Assembly: GCA_011317545.1 (NCBI GenBank) | Contig: WUJK01000001.1 | Span: 2,275,001-2,339,000 of the forward strand | Direction of reading: 5' to 3' | Source of the DNA: Coniella vitis | Taxonomy: Eukaryota; Ascomycota; Sordariomycetes; Diaporthales; Schizoparmaceae | DNA: 64,000 nucleotides | Shown here: in pieces, positions 35,029-47,765 of the stretch | Layout: each line of letters starts with the position of its first letter | Position numbering within the stretch: position 1 is the stretch's first letter | The notes under the pieces: generated by a model | Seen by the model: only the letters and a program-made list of their open reading frames with translations | Databases searched by the model: none | Told to the model about the DNA's origin: nothing | Program-made: the position numbers and the translations under genes

Positions 35029-36237
35029 TCAACTATTAAAGATCCGACTATACAGCACCTCATGCCTGCCCACCCATAGATCCATAACCGGTACCCCTTG
35101 CCCAGCCTCTTCAGGTTCCGTATTCCATTCTCTCTCAATCGCCGCAGTAATCATCTCTTGGGTGCTGGGCGCAGCGAGCACTTTTTGTGCTGCGTAGGGA
35201 CCCATGAGGTTTGCGCGGACGGCGGCGGAGACGAGGGCTTTGACGTGGCCTAGCATGTAGATGTAGGCTGTCTGGTGGAGGGAGAGGTGGAAGAGGAGGG
35301 AGATCAGGCCGAAGAGGGGCGCGAGGTGGGCTGCTATTGGTGGGGGCAGGTTGCTGGTGCGTTGTTGGTGGGACGCGGGAGAGCGGAGGAGGGTGGTATA
35401 TTCTTTGAGGGCGCGGAGGGCGGTTTCTGCCTGGGAAGAGGATGAAAACTGAGAAGAGGAGGAGGAGGAGGAGGAGGAGGAGAAGGCAGTGGTCTTGCTG
35501 CTGCTGGTGTTGTTGTGAGATGAAGCAAAGGACCGTTCCCAAAGACCGAGCAATGCCCGTCCCTGCGCGACGCTCGCGCGTTTGCCGACGGTACAAATGA
35601 TTGCTGCGTCGAGAGCGTCGTCGAGTTCGATGAGACGTTTCGGATCTCGGTGGGCGGTGAGTAGGAAAGGCAAGGTTGTTGATGCGTAGGACGCGATGGA
35701 GATGGGAAGGAATAGGTCGAATGGCGCTGGCAATGGCAACGGCGATGAGGGCGGTAGTATTGGCGGTGGTGGCAGCGATGATGAAGATGATGAAGATAGT
35801 GGTGGCGGGCAACTGTCCGTGTTGAAGGAGGGCGTGAATGGATTCGAACGGTTGTGGGCGAGAAAGGACTCGAGGCCGCTGCTGAAGGCAAAGGAGCCCA
35901 ATGGGAGGGCCGAGTCTGCGAGTAGGAGAAGGAAGTGCGTGGACGAAGCGAGCGAGTTTACTAGGTGCTCTCATTAGTCGATGCGCCTTTGGATGTGATA
36001 GCGCGAGGCCTGGATTGACTTACCGTCTGGTAAGGTCATAACAGCTTGAGGTTGTTGATGGCCGCCACGCGCAGCATCTTGAGTTGGCTTCTCATGAATG
36101 TGACGGCTGCTACTCGTCCTGATATCAAGGGTTTGCCGTCGGCCCTTTGCCTGCGCTAATTTCGCTTCTAGCTCAGCGATTTCATCTTCGACGAGGTGAG
36201 AGGCTTGGCTGAGTCCGCTGTTGCTTGTAGGCCCCAT
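35029..36237 (-). CDS. ureF: Urease accessory protein UreF
   Basis: Two exons (36237-36024, 35960-35029) give 381 residues. UreF works with UreD and UreG to load nickel into urease in the cytosol. The N-terminal exon has a short coiled segment (EDEIAELEAKLAQAKGR). The second exon begins with the UreF signature FLLLLADSALPLGSFAFSSG LES, followed by the all-helical family core and ending with the AAIEREWNTEPEEAGQG and PVMDLWVGRHEVLYSRIFNS segments. Exon 2 cannot start on its own, since the first ALPLGSF codons contain no ATG; the intron at 36023-35961 supplies the link (PDVNSLASS). Ser- and Pro-rich insertions, including a GAG-triplet tract at 35456-35482 read as polySer, make it longer than bacterial UreF (about 225 residues). 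No other urease gene lies in the window. Confidence 0.92.
35456..35482 (+). repeat. GAG/GGA triplet repeat in ureF
   Basis: About nine GAG triplets on the plus strand, read as a polySer run on the minus strand inside UreF. Length variation would stay in frame. Confidence 0.85.
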
Positions 36238-36642
36238 CGTTGTTGTCAATTCTTGGTTGTGAGAGGAAAAGGACAAGAAACGTTGAGGTTGGGAAGGCGG
36301 AAAAGGTATATAACTTGGCGAGTTTCCCGAAATTATAGTCCAAGTGAGGCTGCGGGGCAAAATCGCTCTCAACAAGTCAAGCGGCTAAACAATTACAGCA
36401 ATGTCCTACGCATCCAAACACGCAATGCCGATATAATAGTCTCCTAACTATGCAATCAAAGGCCCTCCCAATCCCAGTTTTGATGATCAACATACTTTGT
36501 CTCTCCAATAATGCAGTTTGAATACAAAAACTTTGCCAAACCGGCATCAACATCGTGGACACATGCAATTATCGCTCGTGTGATAGAACACAAACCTGTA
36601 ACCCGCTTACAACGACAAGCCCCCCTGTACAAAGTCTCCTCT
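36238..36642. other. Intergenic region, cut12 / ureF
   Basis: 405 nt between two tandem minus-strand genes. It contains the 3' end of the Cut12-like transcript and the ureF promoter. Nothing else was recognised. Confidence 0.65.
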
Positions 36643-38726
36643 CTACAACCTGATATTCTCTTTCCCAGCATACGTCTCCCGAGCTTTCCTCTCAGCTCGC
36701 TTCCTTTCAATTCTGGCCATAGCAGCTGATTTTCTGTCGCTAGAGAGGGGGGCCCTCCCGCCGGTGATGACTCGCGGCGCTTCATAGGTGCTCTTGAGAT
36801 CATTATCCCACCCGCTCTCCAGACCACGAGCCGCGGCTTGACGCAGCTGCGTCCGGGTCCTTGGCCTACCAAAAGCGCCAGAGCGCGGCGTGGACCGCTC
36901 CATGGTCATGGTAGGCTCTTTATCCAGGGTTCTCGTAGACACCCCTCTGATGTTACTGCGGTATCTCGACGGAGCGAGAAGGTTGTCTGTATCTTTGATC
37001 GGTCGAGACCGGCCGTATTGCAAAAGATCAACAGCGTCGTCGCCAAGCTCGAGGCCCTTTGTAGGCTTGTCGCGCAGCTCTATATTCGAGTCCTGGAGGA
37101 TTGACCACCTAGAATCTGGAATCGTGGTCTTGATACCAGAGCGCAACCGCTTAAATGGAGCACTAGCATCTGCCAGCTCCAGACGGCGCGACTCTTGCTC
37201 TATTTCCTGCTGCTTTGCAAGATCCTCCTCAAACTTCTTAAGCCAAGGACTTTCTGCTTCTTCATCGAACCCAGGGTAGAGCGATTGCGGTTCTTTTTCG
37301 GACAGTCCGGCGTTACCAGACTCAAACAGCCCAGTGTTGCCGGCCTCAAACATACCATTGTCGTTCATATACAGCCTAGTATTGCCCGACTTGAATGGGT
37401 TTGGACCTCTTCTGAGCTCTAGCATCTCATTTCTCAACGCTGTATTCTTCTCCATCAGAGCGTCGTAATCAGCCTTGAGCAAATCGTATTGGGTATCCTT
37501 CTTGCTCAGCATCCGCTCAAGCTCCTTCTTCTCAAATTCATGCTGCCTTTCGCGCTGCTCGACCTCAGTCAACTCGGTCTTGAAGCGCTGTAGTTCTTGA
37601 CGCAAAGCAGCCAGTTCCCTGGGCTGCTTGCCTGCCAATCGCATCGATGTGCTCGTGTATGCTCTGGCACTTTCGTCTTTGGCGTCTCCCATTTCCTTGA
37701 GCAGTGTTTCCAGCTCCTCGGCTCGGCTCTTGTACTGATTCACGAGTGCTGTCTGGCGAGCGAGGTCTCTCACGAGTTTCTGATGCTCTTGGAAATTGCT
37801 GCTCTTAATATTGCGCAATCCAGGCTGCCGAGACAACTCATTGATCTTCAGCTCTAGGTCAAAGTTTTTCGCCTTCTCCTCCCTGAGCTGCTCATGCAGA
37901 TCAAGAGCCTCTGAATCTTTTGCCTTGGCATACGACTTGGCAAGTTGCTTGTACTTAACAAGCTTCTCCATCTCTACCCGCGCTTCGTCGTGATATTTCT
38001 GAAACTCTCCTTTCCAGTATCTGCCAGACTGCGAGCGCGGCTCGTTGAGGTCGATGGTAATGTCTGGGTCGCGATCAAGCTCATCTACCTCTTCCCATTC
38101 GTCGTCCGAGGCGCCAAACATGGCATCAGGATCGAAGTTGATCTTGCGCGCATGATCGTCAAGCATGGTGTTATTATGTCTGTGTTTGCGCGAGTTCTCG
38201 AGCGCTTCCTGCAATCGTGTGCGAGGACGAGTTTGTGCCGCAGGAGCGCTAACTCTACTGTTGTCCGCCAAGAGACCCCTGTTGGCCTTGACGTCGCGAC
38301 CAAAGGAGACGCGTTTCCTGCGCGACGTACCAGTGCCTGGTGTCAGGAGGATGCCTTGCGGTTGCTTATCAGGAGAGTCGAAGTCGTTGCTGTCCATCCA
38401 GCCCGAGCGGAAGATGGGCCTTCCAAAGTCTGTGCCATATGTTTTGGTTTCCTTTGCCGGGGGCTCCTCCTCGTCGGCGGCCCCTGGCGTGCCAAAGAGC
38501 GCACGCTTGAATGCGCGCGCCGCAAAAACGGGGGCTGGAGTATCTGGCTGTTCGTCGAGGGTGTCGTCTGCCATAGAATATTGTGTCAGCAACGTGAAGA
38601 TGTCTCGGTAGATGCAGAAAACAGCAGCGCACTGGGAAATTGGTTGTAATTACCTCGGCCGAGACCTGCCTGCGCGTTGGACGACGAATTGCCGCCCGTG
38701 GCCTTGTTCAATGCCCACCCGAGCAT
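36643..38726 (-). CDS. cut12: Cut12-like spindle pole body protein
   Basis: Two exons (38726-38654, 38567-36643) give 665 residues. The first exon encodes MLGWALNKATGGNSSSNAQA and joins in phase to DDTLDEQPDTPAPVFAARAF then KRALFGTP. This PETPAPVFAxRAFK-like block near residue 35 is the hallmark of the fungal Cut12 family (spindle pole body-associated, PF11500). In fission yeast Cut12 anchors the spindle pole body in the nuclear envelope and promotes Plo1/Cdc25-dependent mitotic entry. Residues about 200-420 form long heptad-like coiled coils (EKLVKYKQLAKSYAKAKDSE, then QHEFEKKELERMLSKKDTQY). Repeats of N-T-x-L-x-x-x-N-x-G occur near residue 440. The C-terminus is basic (MARIERKRAERKARETYAGK). 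An ATG at 38574 would give a shorter protein but lacks the conserved start; the CTGAC branch and CAG acceptor before 38567 favour the spliced form. Confidence 0.88.
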
Positions 38727-39477
38727 GATGACTGCTATCGATGGGGGGAATCCAGGAGAATTGCGAGTAAGCTAAGTGGTTTTTGTACACATGAGTCGCT
38801 TTTGAAACGATTGAATAGCTAATAGGTAAATCGTCGTGCAATTAGGAAGGGTATCGTGTATGTAATGGTTGAATGGTCTGGCGCGGGATGCGATGCGAAA
38901 GCCCAGACGCGACGGCCCAAGATTGGGCGGGTTGATTGTTTACTCAGGCGCTGGAGCAACCCTCAGGCCCCGCTAGAGTGGCAGAAGTGGCAGGGATGCT
39001 GTTTATGCAGTGGCTCAGTGGCTATTCAGGCAGTCGTTAGCGCATAAGGATAGGACGATAGGAGGGTGCAGGGCCCCTATTTAGCAAGTACCTGCGTACC
39101 TACAGCAAGTACCTGGCCAAAAAGTACTTACTACTTCAGCCCTACAACACTCTTGCAACACTCTAACTCATCTCACCAAGCTAAACTCGACGACCTCAGA
39201 GTCACACATTGCTGCCATTATCGTCAACTTTGTCGGTCTTGAGCCAGCCAAGTCTTTGCTTCTGTATTTACTCTTGTATTTAATATCATGTGAACCCACT
39301 TGATGAGCTCTCTGCCTTTCTTGGCCTGTAAATATTTTGTTATTTCAACTTTTGGCTTGCAGTCAGCCATCCTCGAACACCTGCTCATCTTTCTGCCTAC
39401 CAGTGTGCAGCTATTGAACCTCACTTATCTCTGGATTTTCTACCAGTCCCTCTACCTCTTTCAGACCCAGTCCCAAA
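38727..39477. promoter_or_regulatory. Divergent promoter region, cut12 / gcn2
   Basis: 751 nt between two divergent starts. The gcn2-proximal part is C/T-rich and carries two upstream start codons (39288 and 39303), described separately. Repeated AGTACCTG/GTACCTAC motifs occur around 39088-39130. Confidence 0.55.
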
Positions 39478-39503
39478 ATGGCTGGAAAGAAGCAGGGCCA
39501 TAA
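39288..39503 (+). promoter_or_regulatory. Start-stop element and overlapping upstream ORF before gcn2
   Basis: ATG followed directly by TGA at 39288-39293 is a minimal upstream ORF. A second ATG at 39303 opens a 66-codon frame that runs past the gcn2 ATG (39478) in another phase and stops at 39501-39503. If both lie in the mRNA, they would lower gcn2 translation. The transcription start is unknown; it may lie downstream of them. Confidence 0.35.
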
Positions 39504-42500
39504 GAAGGCTGGCCAGCAAAAAGGAGCCAAAAACAATGGCAACGCGTCCGCTGGTGCCGCGTCCGTCCCGGCGCCCGTACCTCAGTCGGGTCCGTCCAGC
39601 GGCGACACGGCCACGACAAAGTACGAAGAGCTTCAAAGCAACGAGGTACTGGCTCTACAAGCCATCTATCAGCATGACTTCATTGACCAGACGAGCTCTC
39701 ACGGTGCCTGGAAGAAGTCGGAACCGACTTTTCAAATTCACATCAGCGCGCCCTCAGATGAGAGCATCAGCATAAACCTAGGCGTCGTCTTGGTGGCCAC
39801 GTATCCCAAGTCGCCGCCGTTGCTCACTCTGAGCAAGTATGCAGACCTCAGAGAAGCTACTCTTTTCAAGATCCAAAAGTTTGTCGAGACTCAGCCCAAG
39901 GTCTTTGCCCAAGAGGAGCAAGAGATGATCTTTCGCATTATCGAAGGCATTCAGGAAATTCTCCAGGAAGCCGCCGAGGCAAAGGCTTTCGGGAAGACCC
40001 TACCGACACTCGAAGAAGAGCGCGCAGCACACGCTGCTGCCACGGCCCAGCAAGAGCAAGAAGCGAAAGCTAAGGAAGAGAAGAAGCGATTGGAAGATTC
40101 CAAAGAAGAAGATCGTGTGCTTCACGAAATGCTTCAAGAGGAACTCAAACGCAAACGTGACAAGGAGAAGGAGGCCAAACGCAAGAACCGACCTAACAGC
40201 GTTTCGTTTGCGACGCCATTGGACGACGCGCAGAAAGACGAGCTGGACATCATCACTTTTGACCAGCCCTGCTCATTTACAGATGCTAGAGGCCACCTCA
40301 CAATGTTCAGTGCTGTCAATAGCAAGGAGCCTTTTCTCAATGGTCCCACCACAGCCGTATACGAAGTGCGGCCCATTCTGCCAGCTGGCCAGCGACGACC
40401 ACGGCTTGTGCTGAAGCAAGTCAAAGTCCATAGCACTGGCAAAGACCAAGCTCACTTCAGGAAGCAGCTTAGGACTTTGGAATCGCAACTCGAATCTATG
40501 AAACAGCTGCGACACCAAGCCATTATCGAAGTGCTTGACTACAGAATTGATCGCTCGGCGCTCAATAGCGATGACGCTAATGCTATGAGCTGGAATGTCA
40601 TGATCTTGAGCCCGCTTGCTGAGCCTGGCTCGCTTGAAACGTTGCTGCGAACATTTCCCATGGATGTCAACAGGGCTCGCAGTTGGACCGTCAGCCTGCT
40701 AGATGCCCTCAGCTGGCTCCACACTCGAGATGTCGTCCACCAGGACATACACTTGGGCAATATCCTCGTCGTCACAAGTTCCACAGGAGATATGGGACCT
40801 AGGTTAGCAGACATTGCTTATCAACGAGAACTGCACAACCTTACAACCAAGAAGACATCAACTTTCATGGCTGATGCACGATCTGCTTACTGGTTCCCGC
40901 CAGAAATTGCAGCGGCATCTAACCCTCAGTATACGCCGAAAACCGACATTTGGGACTTTGGCATTGTTTTCCTCCAAATGTTCTTTGGAGTCGATGTGGC
41001 TCAGAAGCACACCTCGCCTGACAACCTCATGAGTTCCAATCCCCTCTCACGGCCCTTGGAAGAATTAGTTTCTTGCTTTTTCAAACCAGAACCAAAGAAG
41101 CGACCCCGTGCTTTCGAGCTCAGTACAAGTGAATTCCTGGCTACCGATGCGGCGATTTTCGAACAGGACGACATGGACACCGAAGCAACAAACACATTTT
41201 CGCTGCTGCCTCCTATCACACCCACCCGTGCCAAACCCAGACAGGACTCGTTCAACTCGCGCGGCCCTTTCATATCAAGATATAAGGAAGACTTTGTTGA
41301 AGAAGGCCGGCTTGGAAAGGGTGGTTTTGGAGAGGTGGTCAAGGCTCGAAAGAAACTGGATGGCCAAATCTATGGTGAGTACGAGAATCCAGGCCTTGTC
41401 TTCATACAGCTTCTGGAGAAACCTTTACCAGTCATAGCGCTTTGGCATGCTTAGGGCTTCTCAAACACATCCTGTTCTTTCTCATCCTGCTTGTCCTCGT
41501 TTAAACACTGACAGCGGTACAATCAGCTATCAAGAAGATCAGTCAACGGTCTCGCGAGGGCTTGACAGAAGTTTTGAAAGAAGTGCGGCTGCTGTCTCAG
41601 CTGAGTCACCCCGCTGTTGTGCGATACTTCAATACCTGGCTCGAAGAGGTTTACGATCCGTCTGATTTTGAGGAGACTTCAACCAACGCTGATACGGCAG
41701 AATACTCTCACGGTGGCACCTCTGACTTCAATATCGAATTCGAGGAGAGTCGCGGCGGGCTGGACTTCATCTCCTCCAGTCGACATGCCGGCGACGAAAT
41801 TGTATTTGAGCTGGATCAGGAGCAAGGTGATAGTGAAGCGGTTGAGGATGATGACGAGGAAGGTGACTCTGAATTCACTTCTTCAGATGAAGAGGATGGC
41901 ATTGGCTCCGACGAGGACTCACAGTCTGGAAACAGGCTGGCCATCCTTGGACGGAAAGGTGAGCGTCGATTCAGCCACCGACCCTTCAGGACCATTTTGT
42001 ACATTTCCATGGAGTACTGCGACAAGCGAACACTTCGTGACCTCATCTCCAGGAATCTCCTCACCGACAAGTCTGAAGTCTGGCGCTTGTTTCGCCAGAT
42101 TCTGCAAGGTCTTGTGCACATCCACAGCCTCAGCATTGTCCACCGCGACCTCAAACCAGACAACATATTCATCAGCGTCGGCCCTGATGGCGCTAACAAT
42201 GTCAAGATTGGCGACTTTGGGCTTGCCAGCAAAGGTCAGATAGCGGCGGTCCAGGCTGGCCTCGCTAATGCCGACCAACTGGACCAGACCAGGAGCGTGG
42301 GAACATCCGTGTACGTTGCGCCTGAAGTGAGATCAGGTGGAACTGGCAATTACACTACCAAGGTCGACATGTACTCACTCGGCATCATGTTCTTTGAAAT
42401 GTGCTATCACCCCATGTTGGCCATGGAGCGAGCACGCACATTGGAAAGCCTTCGCGCTCCAGATCCCGTCCTGCCGTCCGACTTCGATTCCGGTACTGCC

Positions 42501-44528
42501 CAAGCCGAAATCATTCTGTCCTTGGTGGTGCATAACCCGAAGGAACGTCCGTCGAGCGCCGCGCTCCTGGAGTCTAACACACTACCTGACGAGATGGAAA
42601 GTGACACAGTCCGACGCGCCATTGCTGCCATTACGGACCCTAAGTCTGCCTTTTACCCAAAGGTACTGTCCACATTGTTTTCCAACAAAGTAGACCAGGC
42701 CAAGGACTTTGCCTATGACCTGAACGACCATTCTCCAAGTGCCACAGAGTACCTTTACCGGAGAACCGCCAAGGAGACACTTGTGGCTATCTTTCGAACC
42801 CATGGCGCTCTTCAGGTCCCACTGGGAAGTATCTACCCCTACTCGTCCACTTACCCCAATGCAGTCAAACTGCTGGATGACGGTGGAGCACTTTTGCAGC
42901 TCCCTTACGATTTGATGATGAGCCATGCTCGTATGTTGGCCAAAGCCAAGAACCCAGTCTTGGGACCCTCCTACTCGTTTGGAAGCGTGTTCCGGGAGCA
43001 ACACGCAGGTGGACAGCCATCCGAGTTCGGAGTAGTTGACTTCAACGTCGTCACGACCGAGGCTTTGGACTTGTCTCTTAAAGAGGCTAATGTGCTGAAG
43101 GTGGTTGATCAGATTGTTGATGCTTTTCCCGCACTGTCCAAGAGCCAAATGGTCTTCCACATCAATCACTCGGATCTTCTGCAAATCATCTTTGACTTTT
43201 GCGGAGTTGAGCATTCTGCTAGGCGGGCTGCCTCGGAAGTTCTGAGCAAGCTCAACATCCAGGACATGACCTGGCAGAAACTTCGGGGTCAACTGCGATC
43301 CCCATCTTGCGGCGTCTCCGCCACGAGCGTTGACGAGTTACAGCGTTTCGATTTCCGAGACAATCCGAGCAAGGCGTTCTCAAAGCTCAAGACTTTGTTT
43401 GAGAATACCGACTATTACCAGAAGGCTGCTTCCACCATTGCTCACTTGAAGGAGGTCATTGAGTTTAGCAAGAGTCTTGGTGTGAAGCTTAAGATCTATA
43501 TCACACCCCTGCATTCCTTCAACGAAGCCTTTTTCAAGGGCGGCATGATGTTTGCCTGTGTCTGGGATAAGAACAAGAAACAGGTTTTCGCAGCCGGCGG
43601 CCGTTATGATAGTCTCATCAAGGAGCACCGGCAGAAAGCGGGAACGAGCACGTTGAGTGACAGGCGCGCCGTCGGAGTCAGCTTTGCCTGGGAGAGGCTC
43701 GCACAAGTGCCCACCAAGAGCGGTAGCAAGAGCTCTTCTAAAAAGGCCGCCGCTCAAGCAGGACACAACCCCTTCAAGGAGAAGATATACGATGTGCTCG
43801 TCGCAAGCTTTGATCCGACAATTCGCAAAACCACGGCTCTTGAGATCCTGCGGGACCTTTGGGAGAGCGGCATCAGCGCTGAACTGGCCAATAATGCCCG
43901 TTCTCCAGACGAATTGATCCCGGACAAGGTGGAGGAGCAGCCTGCTTGGATGGTCATTGTCAAGCCTGACGTCTTGAAGGTCAAGACCCTCTGGACCAAG
44001 GACACACCGGAGGCTGACGTTCCAAGCGATAAGCTGATCGCTTGGTTGCGCACTGAAATGCGAGAACGCGACTCGGCTCTGAAAACCACTACTATCGGCC
44101 GACCTCGCCAGGGTTATGGCGGGCCCGAGGCCCTGAGTGGAGCTGGTGATGTTGCCTCTTACCCTGGACAGCACGGTACCAGTCACCAGCAAGAAGTCCG
44201 CATACTCATTGGCCAAACAAAGTCCAAAAAGTTCAACCGACAGACTGTTGTCGAACAAGCCCACAATGCAGCTTCCAAGCTCCTCCAAGAGTTTCACAGT
44301 GGACCTATTGCAGCCATTGAGACGAGCGATACCGTCTTGCAGGGCATCAAGGGCACTTCGCTGTCCCAGGGCGATACCTGGCGCAAGCTTGACGTCACCA
44401 ACGTCGAGAAGAAGTATGTCAGGGATGTCCAGGACCTACTGACACAGTTTCGCGATGACGGAGCCAAGACGGCGTTTGTTTACAATTTTCGCACCGGAAG
44501 TTGTGTGTACTATGATCTTCAGGCTTAA
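39478..44528 (+). CDS. gcn2: eIF2alpha kinase Gcn2
   Basis: Two exons (39478-41374, 41527-44528) give 1632 residues, the normal Gcn2 size. Gcn2 senses uncharged tRNA and stalled ribosomes and phosphorylates eIF2alpha during amino-acid starvation. Domains in order: an N-terminal Lys-rich start, an RWD domain at about 45-165 (binding site for Gcn1); a charged coiled linker; a pseudokinase at about 270-550, where the catalytic loop reads HQDIHLGN and the DFG position reads LADI; and the active kinase at about 600-980 with GRLGKGGFGEV, AIKKI split by the intron, an acidic insert, HRDLKPDN (about 837), DFG in KIGDFGLAS, and APEV (about 897). A HisRS-like region follows from about 1050 (LGSIYPYSSTYPNAVKLLDD, then AGGRYDSLIKEHRQKAG), then the C-terminal ribosome/dimer region. 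All kinase residues are present. The ATG context is CCCAAAATGG. Confidence 0.98.
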
Positions 44529-45390
44529 TTTCCTTTTCGAACTTGGGAGAATCCCTCTCGAATCCTGAGTTTGAGATTTCTTTTCGTTCTTTTCTGAAGC
44601 GTGTTGGACAATGCGAATCAGATAGGGAGCTATAGGGATGAAGATGGAATGGGAATGGATCTTGAGTCCTGGTGATTTGACGCTGCACTTTGCAGATTTG
44701 GGAGTTATCATTTTGCTCTATACCCTTGCTAACTCGGTGTGTAAAATATGGACATTCAATTCAATTAAACTTGTTGACTACAGGACTTTTGAGGTTGTAT
44801 GGTATGTGATCGCGACTGGCCGCTCTAGGTGATGGGAAAGTCGAAGCACAATGTCGATGACGAGAGGAGGCAAGGATCGATCAGAGATTCAAGTGGCACC
44901 TGGCTGCCACGCCTTATGATATCGTGTACTTCCCGGTTTCTTTTTGACACAACTCATCCTCATTGGAAGACGCTTGCTTGTTTGCTTGAAGGAGATTGAC
45001 GAACTGTTTCACCAAGTCAACAACCACCGATTCATATATCCGCCTTACGCATAATTCAGCCACTACTATTAGAGATCCTAGACTGACAGCTCAGAATTCT
45101 CTGCAGGATATGCAAAATTATGGATACCCTCCAGGTATTCATTCTGTATCGTCCAATAGGACTGGTCGACTTTGAGTAAACTCTACCTCTGCAGCTCGCT
45201 AAATACTTGTTCAAAAATAGTGGATTGGCCCCTCTTCCTCGTTCAAACGCCAGTGTACCATAGTATGGTGATTTATATCACAGTCCTGAGTATTGTGTCC
45301 TCAGAATAAGCCTCAATCTCCCCAGTAAGTCTACCTCCTTTCACTGCCAAGAAGCTCACCAAGGTCCTTCCAGCGCGCGGATGCTCAAAC
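44529..45390. other. Intergenic region, gcn2 / HET gene
   Basis: 862 nt holding the gcn2 3' untranslated region and the HET gene promoter. Nothing gene-like. Confidence 0.65.
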
Positions 45391-47498
45391 ATGACTGTTG
45401 ACGACAGACGAGATGTGGACCAGGATGATGCGCCCGAGTATGAATATCAGCCTCTGATTGCCGACGATGCTGTTCGTGTTCTGGTTCTAGAGCCTGCGAC
45501 GGAAACAGGTGCTCCTCTCTGCTGTTCAGTTTATCAGTATATCCGATCCGAAGCACTCTACAGCGATGACTATGATGAGGAAGATCACTACTCGGCGGTG
45601 TCCTACACATGGGGCACAGCAATTGCCTCCCTTCGTCTGGCCATTACAGACCCTGATGGGTTGATACCTCCATCATTCATGTGGATTACCGCAACGGTGG
45701 ACTCATTATTGCGGCATCTGCGCAAGCGAAGAGCGCCTGTTCGCCTTTGGATTGACGCACTCTGTCTGAACCAAAGCAACATCGAAGAAAAGGCTCTTCA
45801 GATTCTTCTTATGGGGGATATTTATAAAGCTGCGCGACGTGTACATATATGGTTGGGGGACGAGGACGTCGAGGCGGCTCGAAAGGCTTTTTCCGTCCTG
45901 CGTCGCGTGGAGCTTGCACAGGAGACGAGTCTGAACGCTGAAGACTTCACATCTCTTGAGAGGTTGTTTCAGCGGCCTTGGTTCAGCAGGCGTTGGATTG
46001 TCCAAGAGGCAGCACTCACGCACGAGGCCATTGTGCACTGCGGACCGGCTTCGATTCCACTATCGTGGATCCTGATGGCGCTCAGGAAAATCGAAAGCGT
46101 ACTGCATAGGAGTGCTTTTGTAGATCTGGGTTATGGGGCACACATGCTTCTGAAGAGCGTCGGTACTTATCAGAAATCACCATCAGATATAAGTCTTTGG
46201 CAGCTGCTGTGGGACTTGGACGAGTCAGAGTGCTCCGACAAGCGCGACCGACTGGCTGCTGTTTACGGCCTTGCTTCTTCCCACTTGAAGCCGTCGCAGC
46301 TGCACTACGACGGCGACTTCACAGAACTATACTTGAAAGCTGCGGCCGACACTGTGAACCATGACAGCGAATTTGGCATCGAAATTCTGCTGCACGTATT
46401 GGAATTCGGTTCTCTTAGTGACACCCTCGACAGTGAAAGGACTGATCTACCATCCTGGGTGCCAAATTGTAGGTCTGCTTTCGTTTCTCTGTCAACACGA
46501 CTAACAACTTCGACTTCTACCACAAGCTTGTGGCGGCATAGGCGGTGATTTAACAGCTCTTGTGAATGAGACGCTCACACAGCAGACGTGTGGTGACAAC
46601 GGTGAGCCTCGGGTCACGATTATATCCATAAAGTAATGTATCGAACCAGACTGACTGATTGAGCATTGCAATAGGGGCAAGCTATCGACGGGGACTGGTT
46701 CGCGCTTTATTTGGCCGAGACGTCTTCCCTCTGCAAAAGTATTCCACGCGGTCACGTAAACTCGGAACACTACTCAAGTCACCAAGAAAAGGCCCAGACG
46801 GAAGACTCGATAATCTGCTCATTGGTACTAGGCAAGACGACGTTGTTGATACCAAGGACCCAGAGCGCGATAGAAAGCGGCTACGGCAGTTGGGGTCAGA
46901 TGACCGTGAAGTGTTCAGGTACAACCGTCATCCGTTGCGAATGAGAGTTGAACAGAGAATCTTGAAGGTCAGAGTAAAAGACGATTTCATGCCTTACTGT
47001 GGCGTTGTCGAGCGAGTCTTCAATTTCGATCTCGAATCTCCAGACAAGGACCCGGAGGCTCTTCCGCCAATCCTGAGCGCTGACCTTGATCACTCCCGAC
47101 CCCTAAAGCTGTCTGGAGACATGGATTCTAAGCTCAGGGGACTAAAGGACTTTCTTTCAGCCTTTTCACTAGTCCGATGTTATCCGCGCACCAAGAAGTC
47201 AGAGCCATATATTCGTGGTAAACCGACGCTTGCTCTGGCGCCCATCAATGCTGCCATAGGCGATATTCTCGTGCCGCTCACTGATCCAATGGTGCAGGAT
47301 GACAAAGCGATCTGGCAGCATTTTCATGTGGCACTTTGTCTACGGCCCACCGATGGAGGAAACAACGGTTACCATGTAGGTGAAATTGTGCGTGAGCCTG
47401 TTCGTCTGGTGGGACTTGCGGCTCATGAGATACCACATCGTACTCTCACGAAAGCGGTTTGGTCTCCATATTCGATTTATGCCTTTGATATTGTGTAA
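45391..47498 (+). CDS. HET-domain (heterokaryon incompatibility) protein
   Basis: Three-exon model 45391-46468, 46527-46601 and 46675-47498, giving 658 residues. The HET domain (PF06985) begins at YSAVSYTWGT (about 68) and continues with RLWIDALCLNQSNIEEKALQ, ILLMGDIYKAARRVHIWLGD and ERLFQRPWFSRRWIVQEAAL, so the three usual HET blocks are intact. HET proteins trigger cell death after fusion of unlike hyphae, and related ones act in non-self responses; the specific role here is unknown. The family-typical SDKRDRLAAVYGLA and DLPSWVPN segments follow. The middle exon is the uncertain part. Skipping it (46468 joined directly to 46675) also keeps frame and gives SWVPNWASYRRG. Both forms read the same C-terminal region, which has no recognised domain. 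Accessory gene between conserved gcn2 and cwc2. Confidence 0.88.
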
Positions 47499-47765
47499 AA
47501 GCGAGCCGATGAGGTTTCCTGGACGGAAAGTGGTGAACAGAAAGAATCAATCTGAATATGTCATTGTGTGATATTCAGGAGGTTGGTCAAAAATACTAAG
47601 CACGAGCTGCATCAAGCTGGATATCGGGTGACCAGTCAGAATACTATGTACTTGTTGATGTAGTTGGAGCATATCAGGAAAATAGAGGGTACCTCGACTT
47701 ACACGGGTACTTTGCGGTATGGGTCTGTGAAAGAGTTTGTATTCTGTCTTCTAAAGGGACGTCTT

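Noticed and set aside
43380..44297. 305-codon minus-strand frame opposite gcn2
   Set aside because: Shadow of the HisRS-like region; no domain of its own.
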